Assembly: GCF_029873635.1 (NCBI RefSeq)
Contig: NC_080421.1
Coordinates: forward strand, 41,645,120 to 41,709,119
Length of the DNA stretch: 64,000 nucleotides
Reading direction: 5' to 3'
Source of the DNA: Malania oleifera
Taxonomy: Eukaryota; Streptophyta; Magnoliopsida; Santalales; Ximeniaceae
The notes under the pieces were generated by a model, which saw only the letters and a program-made list of their open reading frames with translations, had not been told where the DNA came from and did not search any database. This document shows, piece by piece, positions 43,932-53,535 of the stretch (positions are counted from its first letter, which is position 1; every line of letters begins with the position of its first letter). The translations under genes were made by a program, and so were the position numbers.

Positions 43932-44209
43932 GAGAGGGCGGCACGAATCCCCAAGGAAGAGGAATCTCAAAAACTCTCGTTTGTAGAAAAATGATTGCGT
44001 CTCGAGAGAGAGAGAGATAGGACACAGAGAATCCATTTACGTACAGAAAATCATTGACACGTGCACGACCGTGACGCCAATACCGAGTATATACAACTTC
44101 CCGAGGACAGACGGCGCCTCGAAAGGACAACGTCGCCTCTGAAACAGCGTTAGACAGACAACCCATAAATGAGAACGTTTCATTTAAGCCACTTCCCAAG
44201 GCCCAATGG

Positions 44210-44680
44210 ACGAAAACGACTCGGAAGGCAAAAAATAGCCAGCAGATGAGCACGACTCATTAAGCATCAAAGGTCTGAATGACAAGCACGACTCGTAAGT
44301 CCAAAAACAGTCCAGCAGATGAGCACGACTCATTAGGCACGGAAGCCAAACTGACGAGCACGACTTGGAAAGCCAAAAGTAGTCCAACAGATAAGCACGA
44401 CTTATTAAGCATCAAAGACTCAAATGACGAGCACGACTCATTAGACACAGAGGGCAAACTGACAAGCACGACTCGGAAGGCCAAAACAGCCCAGCAGATG
44501 AGCACGACTCATTAAGCATCAAAGGCCCAAATGACAAGCACGACTCGTAAGGCCAAAAACAGCCCAGCAGATGAGCACGACTCATCAGGCACAGAGGCCA
44601 AACTGACGAGTACGACTCAGAAGGCCAAACAGCCTAGCAGATGAGCACGACTCAGTAGGCATTAAAGGTCACACAACAGC
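44210..44680. repeat. ~72-bp higher-order repeat array in the right Tat copy
   Basis: Complement of the 31,425-31,885 array: GCCCAGCAGATGAGCACGAC and ACTGACGAGCACGACTCGGA-type subunits alternate, with TTAAGCATCAAAGGC and TTAGGCACAGAGG linkers. Confidence 0.85.
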
Positions 44681-45215
44681 TCAGTAAGATCAGTTCGACA
44701 AAATTCGCTCCACGAATTAGTTCAGTAAGAATTGCTTGGCAAGTCCCGCTCTGCGAAATTGCTCCCTGAAGCTGCTCGGTAAAATCAGTTCGACAAAATT
44801 TGCTTAATGAATCAACTTGGCACGAACTACTCGACAAGTTTGCTCGGCAAGTTCTGCTCTGAGAAATTGCTCCATGAAGCTGCTCGGTAAAATCAGTTCG
44901 ACAAAATTCACTTCATGAATCAGCTCGGCACGAACTGCTCGGCAAGCTTGCTCGGCAAGTCCCGCTCTGAGAAATTGCTCCATGAAGCTGTTCGGTAAAA
45001 TCAGTTTGGCAAAATTCGCTCCATGAAGCAGCTCAGCACAAACTGCTCGGCAAACTTGACCGGCAAGTCTTGCTCCAAGAAATTGCTCCATGAAGCTGCT
45101 CGGTAAAATCAGTTCGATAAAATTCGCTCCATGAAGCACCTCGGCACAAATTGCTCGACAAACTTGCTTGGCAAGCCCTGCCCCGAAAAATTGCTCCACG
45201 AAGCTCATTAGGCAA
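44680..45215. repeat. ~105-bp tandem repeat array in the right Tat copy
   Basis: Units of GAAATTGCTCCATGAAGCTG, CTCGGTAAAATCAGTTCG and ACAAAATTCGCTCCATGAAG, then CAGCTCGGCACGAACTGCTC. They match the 30,886-31,420 array in inverse orientation. Confidence 0.87.
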
Positions 45216-45540
45216 AAAAAAAAATCAGTCCAACTGATGAGCAACGTTCGTGAGGCAGAAGACTGCCCAAAAAATGAGCATGACTCATTAGGCAAGGAAG
45301 AATTGATCTAACTGACGAGCAACGCTCGTGAGGTCAGAAGACTGCCCAAAAAATGAGCACATCTCATTAGGCAAAGAAGAATCGGCCCAACTGACGAGCA
45401 ACGCTTGTGAGGCCAGAAGACTGCCCAAAAAATGAGTACAATTCATTAAGCAAAGAAGAATCGGCCCAACTGACGAGTAACGCTCGTGAGGCCTAAAAAC
45501 GGCCCAAAATATGAGCACAACTCATTAGGCTAGAAACGAC
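45215..45540. repeat. ~79-bp tandem repeat array specific to the right Tat copy
   Basis: Four units: ACTGACGAGCAACGCTCGTG, AGGCCAGAAGACTGCCCAAA and AAATGAGCACATCTCATTAG. Starts fall near 45,239, 45,317, 45,396 and 45,475. No counterpart is seen in the left copy. Confidence 0.87.
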
Positions 45541-45686
45541 AAAAAAGAAGAGCACGACTCATGAAACCACGAGCAGCCCAAAATGCATCAAGAAGAGCTG
45601 CTCGATAAAAAAAAAAAAATAAAAAAAATACAACTTTCGAACTTTGGAAGCCAGCTTCAAAAATTTGAAACTGAAAGGGGGACAGC

Positions 45687-46117
45687 TGATATACCCCAAA
45701 TATATCATTTACCATAAATCCAAAGGAGACTAGAATCCAACATTGATGAGGACAATTACCACCTAAGTCAACTGCTCAGACAGAGTAATTGACATCAGCT
45801 CCATGATGACTAGAATAATCTTCGCCAACGTTATAACAACCGAAGTGATTCACGCTTGCGCCATAGTTCGCTAATAAATGACACATCACCCTTGGGTCAA
45901 ACTCCATCACTATAAATGAGTATTTAGAGAAGAGGATAAGGTAGATTATTCTAAACTCTACTTTACTGTTGTATAAAAAATCTCTCAATCCAATCCCTGA
46001 CTTAGGCATCAGAGCGATCTCCCGAAGTACACCTCGGTTCCTCCAAGTCTTACTTATTTATCTCTTTTCAGGTGGTTGTGATAAGAGATCGTGAAGGTCG
46101 TTCAATTTTTAGCTGCA
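45687..46117 (+). mobile_element. 3' LTR of the right Tat copy
   Basis: TGATATACCCC...TTTAGCTGCA, 431 bp, preceded by the polypurine tract GAAAGGGGGACAGC (45,673-45,686). It is more similar to the outer LTR1 of the left copy than to LTR2. It contains a TATAAATG-like box (about 45,912) and is followed by ACGGA, which does not match the flank of the left end (TGTGT). Confidence 0.8.
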
Positions 46118-46282
46118 ACGGAATGTATAATTTTCAAATCTGGGAATGAGGCAAGGCGACCTTCAAGAGGCGTAGCAAGGTGTCGTGAAGCGCACTGAGG
46201 CTCAAGGTGCGTTGAGTCGCACCTTGAGATATCTGACATTTTAACTTCAATTTTTTCAACCTTCAAGAAAGAAAATGTAAGG
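46118..46282. other. Short non-coding gap
   Basis: Contains AAGGCGACCTTCAAGAGGCG and TGAGGCTCAAGGTGCGTTGA-type mirrored GC-richer motifs. No gene seen. Confidence 0.4.
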
Positions 46283-46290
46283 CTTTCAAC
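46283..46290. repeat. hAT target site duplication, left copy (CTTTCAAC)
   Basis: Identical to 47,213-47,220. Confidence 0.88.
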
Positions 46291-47212
46291 TAGGGGTGTA
46301 ATTGGTTTCATTATGGGCCAAACCAAAAACCAAACCAAAGTTTGCAGTTTTTGGAATTCCCGAACCGAAATCGAAATCGAGCAAAATTTATTATGCCATG
46401 GTGAATTGAACATCCGGATTTTTTCTGATTTCCACTGATTTTTTAAATATTCAACAATTATTTTGTGTTTATACCGATTGTGAGTGAATTCACATGATAA
46501 ACGTTCCATCTGAAACTGAAAAATTAAGAAAGCTAGGAAAAGAAAATTGAAGAATAGAAGGAAAGGAACGATGTAATAAAATGCAAAAGAGAAAAAAAAT
46601 CCACAAAATAAAAGAGAAATTACTAATAAAATCGGCAAGGGGATTGGCGAGACGGCGAGGTATACTTTAGATCCTTAGCTGCTTCCTGCTAGTGCTTTTG
46701 AGGACAGGGGAGGGAGGCAGAGGTAGGGCCACCGGCCGCAACGACGTGTCGACGACAGCGGCTCAACGCAGCGCAGGTGCACAGAGGGCAGAGGGAGCGG
46801 GGACAATGAGGGGAGTTGGGACTGAGAGTCTGAGGGACGGAGAGTGAAACCTCAAATCGTGAGCGACTGAGCGTAGAGAAGCGGTGAAGGATTTGTGAAA
46901 TGTGAACTTCAAAAGAAACATAGTCCCAGATTCATATATATTGAGGGACCGAATCCAGTGTGCCGCAGCCTGGATTAACTTATTATATGGACGAATAATA
47001 ATTAAGTAACCATATTAATCTATATATATAATTTAAATTAAAATCAATTTTTTAGTTCAGTTGTACTTTGGAACTGAAACCAAAACTGAAATAAAAAATT
47101 TATACTTTCTAAAATTAAAATTAAAACTAAATATCAAAAAATGGAACCACTTGTGATTCCAATTTGATTTTGATTTGATTTTCAATTTTTGGATAATTCT
47201 TGTACATCCCTA
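46291..47212. mobile_element. Non-autonomous hAT transposon in the PCS upstream region
   Basis: 922 bp with ends TAGGGGTGTAATTGG and (complement of the right end) TAGGGATGTACAAGAATT, nine of the first ten bases matching. It is flanked by a perfect 8-bp duplication, CTTTCAAC (46,283-46,290 and 47,213-47,220), the hallmark of hAT insertion. The interior is rich in AAACCAAACC/CCGAACCG motifs and has no transposase. Its right end is 170 bp upstream of the PCS TATA box. Confidence 0.85.
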
Positions 47213-47220
47213 CTTTCAAC
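47213..47220. repeat. hAT target site duplication, right copy (CTTTCAAC)
   Basis: Identical to 46,283-46,290. Confidence 0.88.
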
Positions 47221-47381
47221 ACATGTAGCCAGAGCTAGAGCCTCCAAATCAACCCTAGCCCTAGCCCTAGCCCTAGCTAGAGGCTTTGACTCGGACCAGC
47301 ACGTCCAAGCTTTAATTCGAACCAATATGTATATATATATAAAATTCAAATTTCTATCCAATTTTTAATTCCTAATTATAA

Positions 47382-47389
47382 TATAAATA
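47382..47389 (+). promoter_or_regulatory. Probable TATA box of the PCS gene
   Basis: TATAAATA followed by GAAGAAAAAGGGTGACG, ~200 bp upstream of the PCS ATG (47,589). Four tandem CCCTAG units lie at about 47,257-47,278. Confidence 0.55.
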
Positions 47390-47588
47390 GAAGAAAAAGG
47401 GTGACGCTAATAATATTAAGACATTAGTCAAAGCAGCGCTGGTCGAGTATGCGTTGAGAAGGATTAGTTGACGGGATCAGCGTGGAATACCGCTGCAGTG
47501 ACTACGGCCACGCCATCGATTTGCTTCCATAATAGCTCGATCTTTCTGTTTAGGGTCTGGATTTTTGTGAAACGAGAATCCTCCAAAC

Positions 47589-47663
47589 ATGGCACTGGCT
47601 GGTCTCTACAGACGAGTCCTCCCTTCTCCCCCCGCCATCGATTTCGCCTCCCCTGAAGGAAAG
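47589..47663 (+). CDS. PCS1: PCS exon 1
   Basis: 25 codons from the ATG to GAAGGAAAG, followed by the donor GTTTGT at 47,664. It encodes the conserved N-terminus ending DFASPEGK. Phase 0. Confidence 0.92.
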
Positions 47664-50600
47664 GTTTGTTCTCGTCATTTCTCTCTCTGAATTTTACTTT
47701 TATTATTTTTTTTTGTGTGGATTGTATTTCAGTGTTTGAGTAACGTTTGAGTGGGGTTGTTTGAATAAACTTTGAGCGATTCTGGGGGCTTGCATTCCCC
47801 ATTTTTTAATTCTTTAGTTTAGTGGTGAAAATGTATTGCTGTGGAAGACGAATTCGCTATTCTGTAGTTTACACCAGGTAGGCACTAGTTGTGTTACACA
47901 AAAAATAAATTGGCGTCCAAAGACCTTTGATCACCTGCAACCAAGGGAAAGAAAAGAGCTTAGGAGGCCTCCGCGAGCCTCCGTAAGGATCAGGAACTGA
48001 TTTAAGGTGTCAATAGAATGGTGTGACACATTGGGACGGTTTGCTTAATTGATTGCTTCCTAGAGCAGCCATGGCAATCCTTGTAAGTAGGCCGAAAAAA
48101 AGGAAAAAAACTAGTCACTGGCTTTCTAACTGCGACCATCATACTCACTTATGATTTTTGATCCCATTGGGGACTATTTGATTCCTGTCCTCAAGATTTG
48201 CATGCCTGATGAGAGTAGGCGCCATCCCTCTACATATGGCATAAAATGTTATTGCCGATGTTAAGGGCCACTTATTTCATCTTGTTTACCCACACTAAGG
48301 TAAGAATTGTCGAGCAGTTTGGAGCAGAAAACAAATCACTGAGTTATTATGACCATGATTTGGGGGAATTCAAGAAGAGCAAAGCACTCTAGTCATCACT
48401 TATTAATAATGTCAATGATCGTTGCTTCATGGGGACTAGGCACCTCAAACCCATGAAAATTCATGACAATGGCCATGACATTGGCAAGACACAATTGTGG
48501 GAACATCCTTGCAAAACCTAATGCAAAGTGCTAGCCCATGATCTCCAATTACAATGATCGAGGCACTATACACGGGGTGCATTCTGTTGCTAATGTCAAA
48601 TCATCATGCACCGTCTTTCAATGATGTTTTGAATTGGAAGGTATTCTGGGTGGAAGATTCAGTGAAGGAAAAGGAATTTCAATGGGCATACCCCAAAGGC
48701 AGTTCGTATGCTCACAAAGGAGAGGGGTTCAAGAAAGAATGCATCTTAAGAAAGTGAGTTAACAATAGTTGGTAAAGAGAAGCCCTGTGAAATCTAGCAC
48801 ATGTGCAACACTTGTTCGGTGAAATTCCAAATCTAGATCTTGATGTAACAACGAAGGTTTTCAAATTGGGAGTTTATGGTTATGTTTATTCTCCTCGTTT
48901 TGGATCTTTGTTTGTCAAGGGGAAAGTGGGCGAGTAAGCACCAGGCACTTAGGGAAATGCCTAAGTAGTAGGAGTGGGCAAGAAAACTAGAAAATTGAAC
49001 CAAATTGCAAAACCGAACCAAATTGAACCAAAAAATTGGTTAATCATTTTTTCAGTTTGGTTTCGATTCAGAGTTTTTAATTTTTTCGATTATCGGTTTA
49101 GTTTCAATTTGGCCCATTCAATAACCACATTACTCGAAAAATCGTCACTAATACTCAAAAAATCGTCGCTAATATTTTCTCGTGATAGTTTGAGCAGAAA
49201 AATGAGTTTTTAGTGACGTTTTCAATTTCGTCACTAAAAGAGCATTATTAGTGATGATTTAGAAAACCGTCACTGTTAGTGTAAGTATTAGTGACAATTT
49301 TCAAAACCGTCACTAATAATGGTCTTTTAGTGACGAAATTGAAAGCGTCACTAATACTTTCGTCACTAAAAACCAGTTTTTTTGTAGTGTGATTGTATGG
49401 TAAAAAATTGTAAAATGCCTAAAAGTATTTAAAATGACTAAAATGGATATGTATTTATAAGAAATGTACTTAATACATTGATAATTTTGTAATATTTGAA
49501 AAAGGCTAAGAAATATAATAGAGTAGAATGACTTGTGGGGAAAAAGTTTGCTTGTAGCTTTTAAAAGCTCCCCAAAAGAGGCAGCTTTTTAAAATCTAAA
49601 AAAGTTGATTACCAAACACCTTTTTTTTTTTTTTTGATAGAAAAAGAAATTCATTAGATATAGAAAGAATGTACAATCAGGAGAGAAGAAATCTCCTTAA
49701 TGAAATCTGGGAATCCCCAAAAAAAAAACAAAAATGGAAAAACACATAGTAAAAGACAGCAAAAGAAAATCATCACGCCCTAAGAAGAGACTGCCAATCA
49801 AGCTGAACATCTAAAATACACATCCCCTTGAAATTTAATTACCAAATGCTTTATACCTAGCTTTTACTTTTAAAAGGGAGAAGTTGAGGGAAAAAGGGGG
49901 AGGGGGGCAAAACTCACTCTTCTTGATGTCTATTAATAAATTATCCTAGCTTAATATACATTTTGCGAAGTGGAAACATTAGAGATTTGAGACTGTTTGT
50001 GGGAGTTGAACAAGAAAATAAAAAGAAAAGCATTGATTTAGTTATACAATGATAATAAACACGGCCATATAAAGACCGATTAAGAGTATTACTTCTTCAT
50101 TTGGTTACCATTGTTGACACTGTTTTACAGCCTTGAACGGCAAGACCTCAACAGAATCCTAGCACAAGCCTAATACCAACCTTTGATCTGCTTGGGATTT
50201 CCCATTGGGAGCTTAACCCTAAGCTTGAAAAATTACACTAGGCTTGCAACTTATTGGATTGGGCTCAGAATGGTTAGGTTCAACCTGTCCAAATTGTAAC
50301 TCTATGGGGAGGTTGTATGTTTTGATGGCTAAGACAATAGTTTTGCTAGGCACCACCATGCAAAGTAGTATGTTCCAATGCATTTCGCAGCTCCAGTTTC
50401 CTATATATTATGTTTTTTATTGCCATTGATACTTGTTAGATTATTGTGGTCCCATTGCATGCCAACCCAGCCAAAAGCACTGGTTTTTGGCCCAAGACCC
50501 ATTTACCATTTGGGTTAGTTTTGGAGTTTGATATAGCACAAAGATGCTAGATCTAAAAATTTTTGTCTTAATGAAGTTTGATGTAATTATTGCATGAATA

Positions 50601-51406
50601 CCATGAAATTCAGAACTACATAGATATTATTTTGGCATTTCAAATGATGTAGTATTCTGTTGGAGGAGATTGGCTGGAAAATTATACCTTAACAGAAAGG
50701 ATGCACATGCAGTGCTTTAATGTGTAGTTGAATGGCAAGAAAATTTTTTTCATGCAATCAGTTGGGAATTTTAAGCTTCGTTGAGAGCTGAGATGAAAGA
50801 AATATCTGACCTTATATGCAATTCAATTATCTTATGCATCTAATGTGCTCCAGGCGGCCCTTAAAAAAAAAAAAAAAAAAAAAATCTAATGTGATACATT
50901 GATCAATCATTGTTCTGATTTCTCATTGTTCGTGTTGCGAACTTTGGAATTGCAGCAACTTTTCATCGAAGCCATTCAAAGTGGAACAATGGAGGGTTTT
51001 TATAGGTTAATTTCTTACTTTCAGACACAGTCAGAGCCTGCATATTGTGGATTGGCCAGCCTTTCCATGGTCTTGAATGCCCTTGCTATTGATCCAGGAA
51101 GAAAGTGGAAGGGTAACTCAATTATCATCGTTTATTGCAGAACTGAGTTTGTATTTATGTTCTCTTGCCAACTTTTCCCATGATCTTTGCTTCCACACCC
51201 CCCCTCCCCCTGTTTTTTCCATTGCTTTCCTTTTGTTCTTGTTAGAGTGCACAGCATTTTCCCTTTATCATTTCCTTGCATAGATTTTTCATATTTTTGC
51301 TTTTCATTTCTTTGTACAATTTTCCTCAATCGCTTGTTCTCAATATTCACATTTTCTTATGTTGACTTTTCCAAAATATGATTTGATATTGACCCAAGTG
51401 CATTTC

Positions 51407-51459
<53 letters not shown>

Positions 51460-52364
51460 CAAATTATCTATTAGTTGTTTTAAATCTCAAACAGCCAATA
51501 AAAAGGTCCCATTTTTGTCTGAGTTTCTTTGTGTTTCTTGGCATAATCCAATTTTTTTCTTGTTTTTCAATGGTTGAACGGCAATGTGATAGTGAGCCAT
51601 TACCAAAAAAGGCTGTTCCACATGATAGGGTGTTATTTTAGTTTTAACAAGATAGAAAACTCCTAATTGCATGTCTATATATTAAATTTTCTGATGTATT
51701 TATCACTCTAGTTAGGTCTGTTGTTTGAATGTAAATGTTGTTGGAACAATATCTCTGACAGGACCCTGGAGATGGTTTGATGAATCAATGCTAGACTGCT
51801 GTGAACCTTTGGAGAAGGTTAAAGATAAAGGCATCTCATTTGGGAAGCTTGTATGTTTAGCTCATTGTGCTGGAGCAAAAGTAAAAGCTTTTCGTACGAA
51901 CCAAAGCACAGTAGATGATTTTCGTAAGTTTGTCATGGCATGTACAACTTCTGACAATTGTCATGTCATCACATCGTATCACAGAGCAACTTTTAAGCAG
52001 GTACTATCAAGCTGAACTTTCCAGGATGCTTTATTTTCAATATTACTTATATATTTCACCATTTTTTAAAATAAAATTTTGCACAGTTGTTTAATGTCAG
52101 TCGTCTTGTATATTTGCATGTTTTTCTGGACTTTACAGTTTCCAGATTTTCTCGTGTTCGAAGAGTTGATTGGTTATTATTATTATTATTTGCATGGCAG
52201 ACAGGAACAGGTCATTTTTCACCTATTGGTGGTTATCATGCTGGAAGGGATATGGCACTTATTTTGGATGTTGCACGATTTAAGTACCCTCCTCATTGGG
52301 TTCCACTCACTCTTCTGTGGGAAGCAATGGATAATGTTGATGGAACAACTGGACAGCATAGAGG
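47589..52364 (+). CDS. PCS1: Phytochelatin synthase, exons 1-4 (3' part not found in the window)
   Basis: PCS is a papain-like transpeptidase that makes phytochelatins from glutathione for cadmium and other heavy-metal detoxification in the cytosol. Exons 47,589-47,663, 50,956-51,112, 51,762-52,000 and 52,201-52,364 join in frame over GT-AG introns and encode 211 residues plus two bases of the next codon. The product starts [19 protein letters not shown]. Cys56 ([11 protein letters not shown]), His162 ([12 protein letters not shown]) and Asp180 ([11 protein letters not shown]) form the known catalytic triad, at the exact numbering of Arabidopsis PCS1. The variable Cys-rich C-terminal domain should follow in further exons but is not visible between 52,365 and 64,000. 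The gene is therefore split by a very long transposon-filled intron or truncated. No stop or frameshift occurs in the four exons. Confidence 0.93.
47664..50955 (+). other. PCS intron 1 with small transposon remnants
   Basis: 3.3 kb. 47,940-48,960 holds no recognised gene; an ORF at 48,554-48,757 has no family signature. 48,969-49,120 is a GAACCAAATT-rich MITE fragment, 49,126-49,391 a CACTA-like element, and 49,610-49,870 a poly-T-led segment that looks like the 3' end of a LINE on the minus strand. A 22-A run lies near 50,862-50,883. Confidence 0.6.
49126..49391. mobile_element. CACTA-type MITE in PCS intron 1
   Basis: The right end reads ACCAGTTTTTTTGTAGTG, the complement of CACTACAAAAAAACTGG, a usual En/Spm (CACTA) terminus. 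The interior has at least eight TTAGTGACG/CGTCACTAA subterminal motifs in both orientations (for example 49,146, 49,217, 49,236, 49,269, 49,311, 49,330 and 49,363). The left terminus (about 49,126) is degenerate, so its position is approximate. Confidence 0.55.
50956..51112 (+). CDS. PCS1: PCS exon 2
   Basis: Follows the acceptor TTGCAG and ends with phase 1 at the donor GTAACT (51,113). It encodes [40 protein letters not shown] and DPGRKWK, including nucleophile Cys56. Confidence 0.95.
51411..51456. repeat. (CT)n microsatellite in PCS intron 2
   Basis: Uninterrupted CT run of about 44 bp, 305 bp upstream of exon 3. Confidence 0.92.
51762..52000 (+). CDS. PCS1: PCS exon 3
   Basis: Follows the acceptor CTGACAG and ends at the donor GTACTA (52,001). 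It encodes [20 protein letters not shown], then [20 protein letters not shown] and [16 protein letters not shown]. It carries the conserved Cys pair after ML and the CLAHC segment. Confidence 0.95.
52201..52364 (+). CDS. PCS1: PCS exon 4
   Basis: Follows the acceptor TGGCAG and encodes [20 protein letters not shown], then [20 protein letters not shown] and TTGQHRG, with His162 and Asp180. The donor is placed at GTGTGC (52,365), phase 2. If the intron were retained, translation would stop at TAA 52,381-52,383. Confidence 0.93.
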
Positions 52365-52381
52365 GTGTGCATTTCTTCGCT

Positions 52382-52885
52382 AAAATATTTAATATTAAAC
52401 TTTAGTAGTGATTTTAGGGATTTGCATTGTGGAAGTAGTTTATTCATTTGAAGGCATTTCTTCCTAAAGGAATTGCATAATTGGATTTCCGTACTTTTTT
52501 TCAATGATTGATCTGTGATCTTCAAAATGTACATGACATAGAGCCATAGATGCATACAAGGACAAAAGCAGTTGATTGTGCAAATCAGAAGTTTAATTTA
52601 ATATGCCAAAATACCATGGTGCCACTGATATTACGTAAAGAGGTTCTGCATTCTTGAATAAAATATTTGACGTTACTATTACGTTATGATATTAGGATGT
52701 GCATTGTGGAAGTAATTTATCTATTTGAGAGCTTTTCTTTCCTAAAGGCATTGCATAATTAGAATAAAATATTTGATGTTACTCTTACATAATGATATTA
52801 AGGATGTGCATTGTGGAAGTAATTCATCTATTTGAGGGTTTTTCTTTCCTAAAGGCATTGCATAATTAGATTTCCTTACTAATTT
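52382..52885. repeat. Three related ~107-bp units in PCS intron 4
   Basis: Units share AAAATATTTGATGTTACT, GATATTAGGATGTGCATTGTGG and CCTAAAGGCATTGCATAATTAG. They occur at about 52,382-52,490, 52,661-52,766 and 52,767-52,885. The last two are adjacent and most alike, the first is set apart. Confidence 0.82.
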
Positions 52886-53535
52886 TTTTTTTAAAATTAT
52901 TGATCAGTGATATTCAAAATTTACATCTCTAGTTGACTACTAGCACTTAGAGACATAGATATAAAGCATTTGATTGTGAAGATCAGAAATTTAATTTCAT
53001 TATGGAGGAATATTCCAACAAATACCATGGTGCCAATGAACATGTGACTTTGGATTTGGAGGACCCATTTGGTAATTGGTAGAACCTCTTCAAGTTTATC
53101 CCATCAAAAGGGTAAAATTTTCTTTTATTTTGGAGATAAAATATTTGGTTTAGATGTACAGTTGGTGATACTGTCATCACACCAAGAAGTTATCTTTTTG
53201 TCAAAACCAGGGCGCCAAAATTGATTGCCTGCCTGTGCATATCATTTCTTTTGTGTAATATGTCTATAGTTTTCCGCCTAGTTTATAAAATGTTCAGAGT
53301 TCCTTGATTTTTGATGACTGTTTGGTGGCCATGACATACTGACTGCTGTGACTGCCGAGACATTTGTGCATAATACGTTGATAAATATTGAAATGGTGAC
53401 TTGAAAATGCTTCCGTACAAATATTGGTAACATAAAGTGACCTCAGCTCATTCTTGCCTAAAAAAATTTGAAAGTAGGGAAGATGGAAATGCAATATCAT
53501 GATTGTTGTGCTGTTTGATCGTTTACATCATATCC
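52886..53535. other. Intron-like stretch downstream of PCS exon 4
   Basis: No coding signal on either strand. In particular I find no codons resembling the PCS segment that should follow exon 4 (a Phe-Met-Leu-Ile-Ser-Arg start). Confidence 0.5.

Larger units (their letters stand above)
37966..46117 (+). mobile_element. Tat-lineage Ty3/gypsy element, right copy (most of gag and the 5' LTR missing)
   Basis: Plus-strand copy of the same family as 29,550-37,965, in opposite orientation. It starts 232 bp further upstream (end of gag) and runs to a complete 3' LTR. Over a 103-residue stretch of the RNase H/integrase linker the two copies differ at 7 residues. The RT catalytic box is intact here (YVDDMLVKS). 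Arms and lesions are partly shared, partly private. Confidence 0.87.

Noticed and set aside
29550..46117. A single transposon with terminal inverted repeats
   Set aside because: Each arm is a coherent Tat element with its own pol, antisense ORF and LTR. The outer flanks have no matching target duplication.
46102..46638. 178-residue minus-strand ORF across the hAT border
   Set aside because: It crosses the transposon terminus and target duplication; hydrophobic AT-rich translation without a family.
47257..47278. Interstitial telomere repeat (CCCTAG)n
   Set aside because: Plant telomeres are CCCTAAA. Four CCCTAG units are a simple low-complexity run.
48554..48757. 67-residue ORF in PCS intron 1
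   Set aside because: No family resemblance, lies inside an intron, and no splice or promoter signals could be tied to it.
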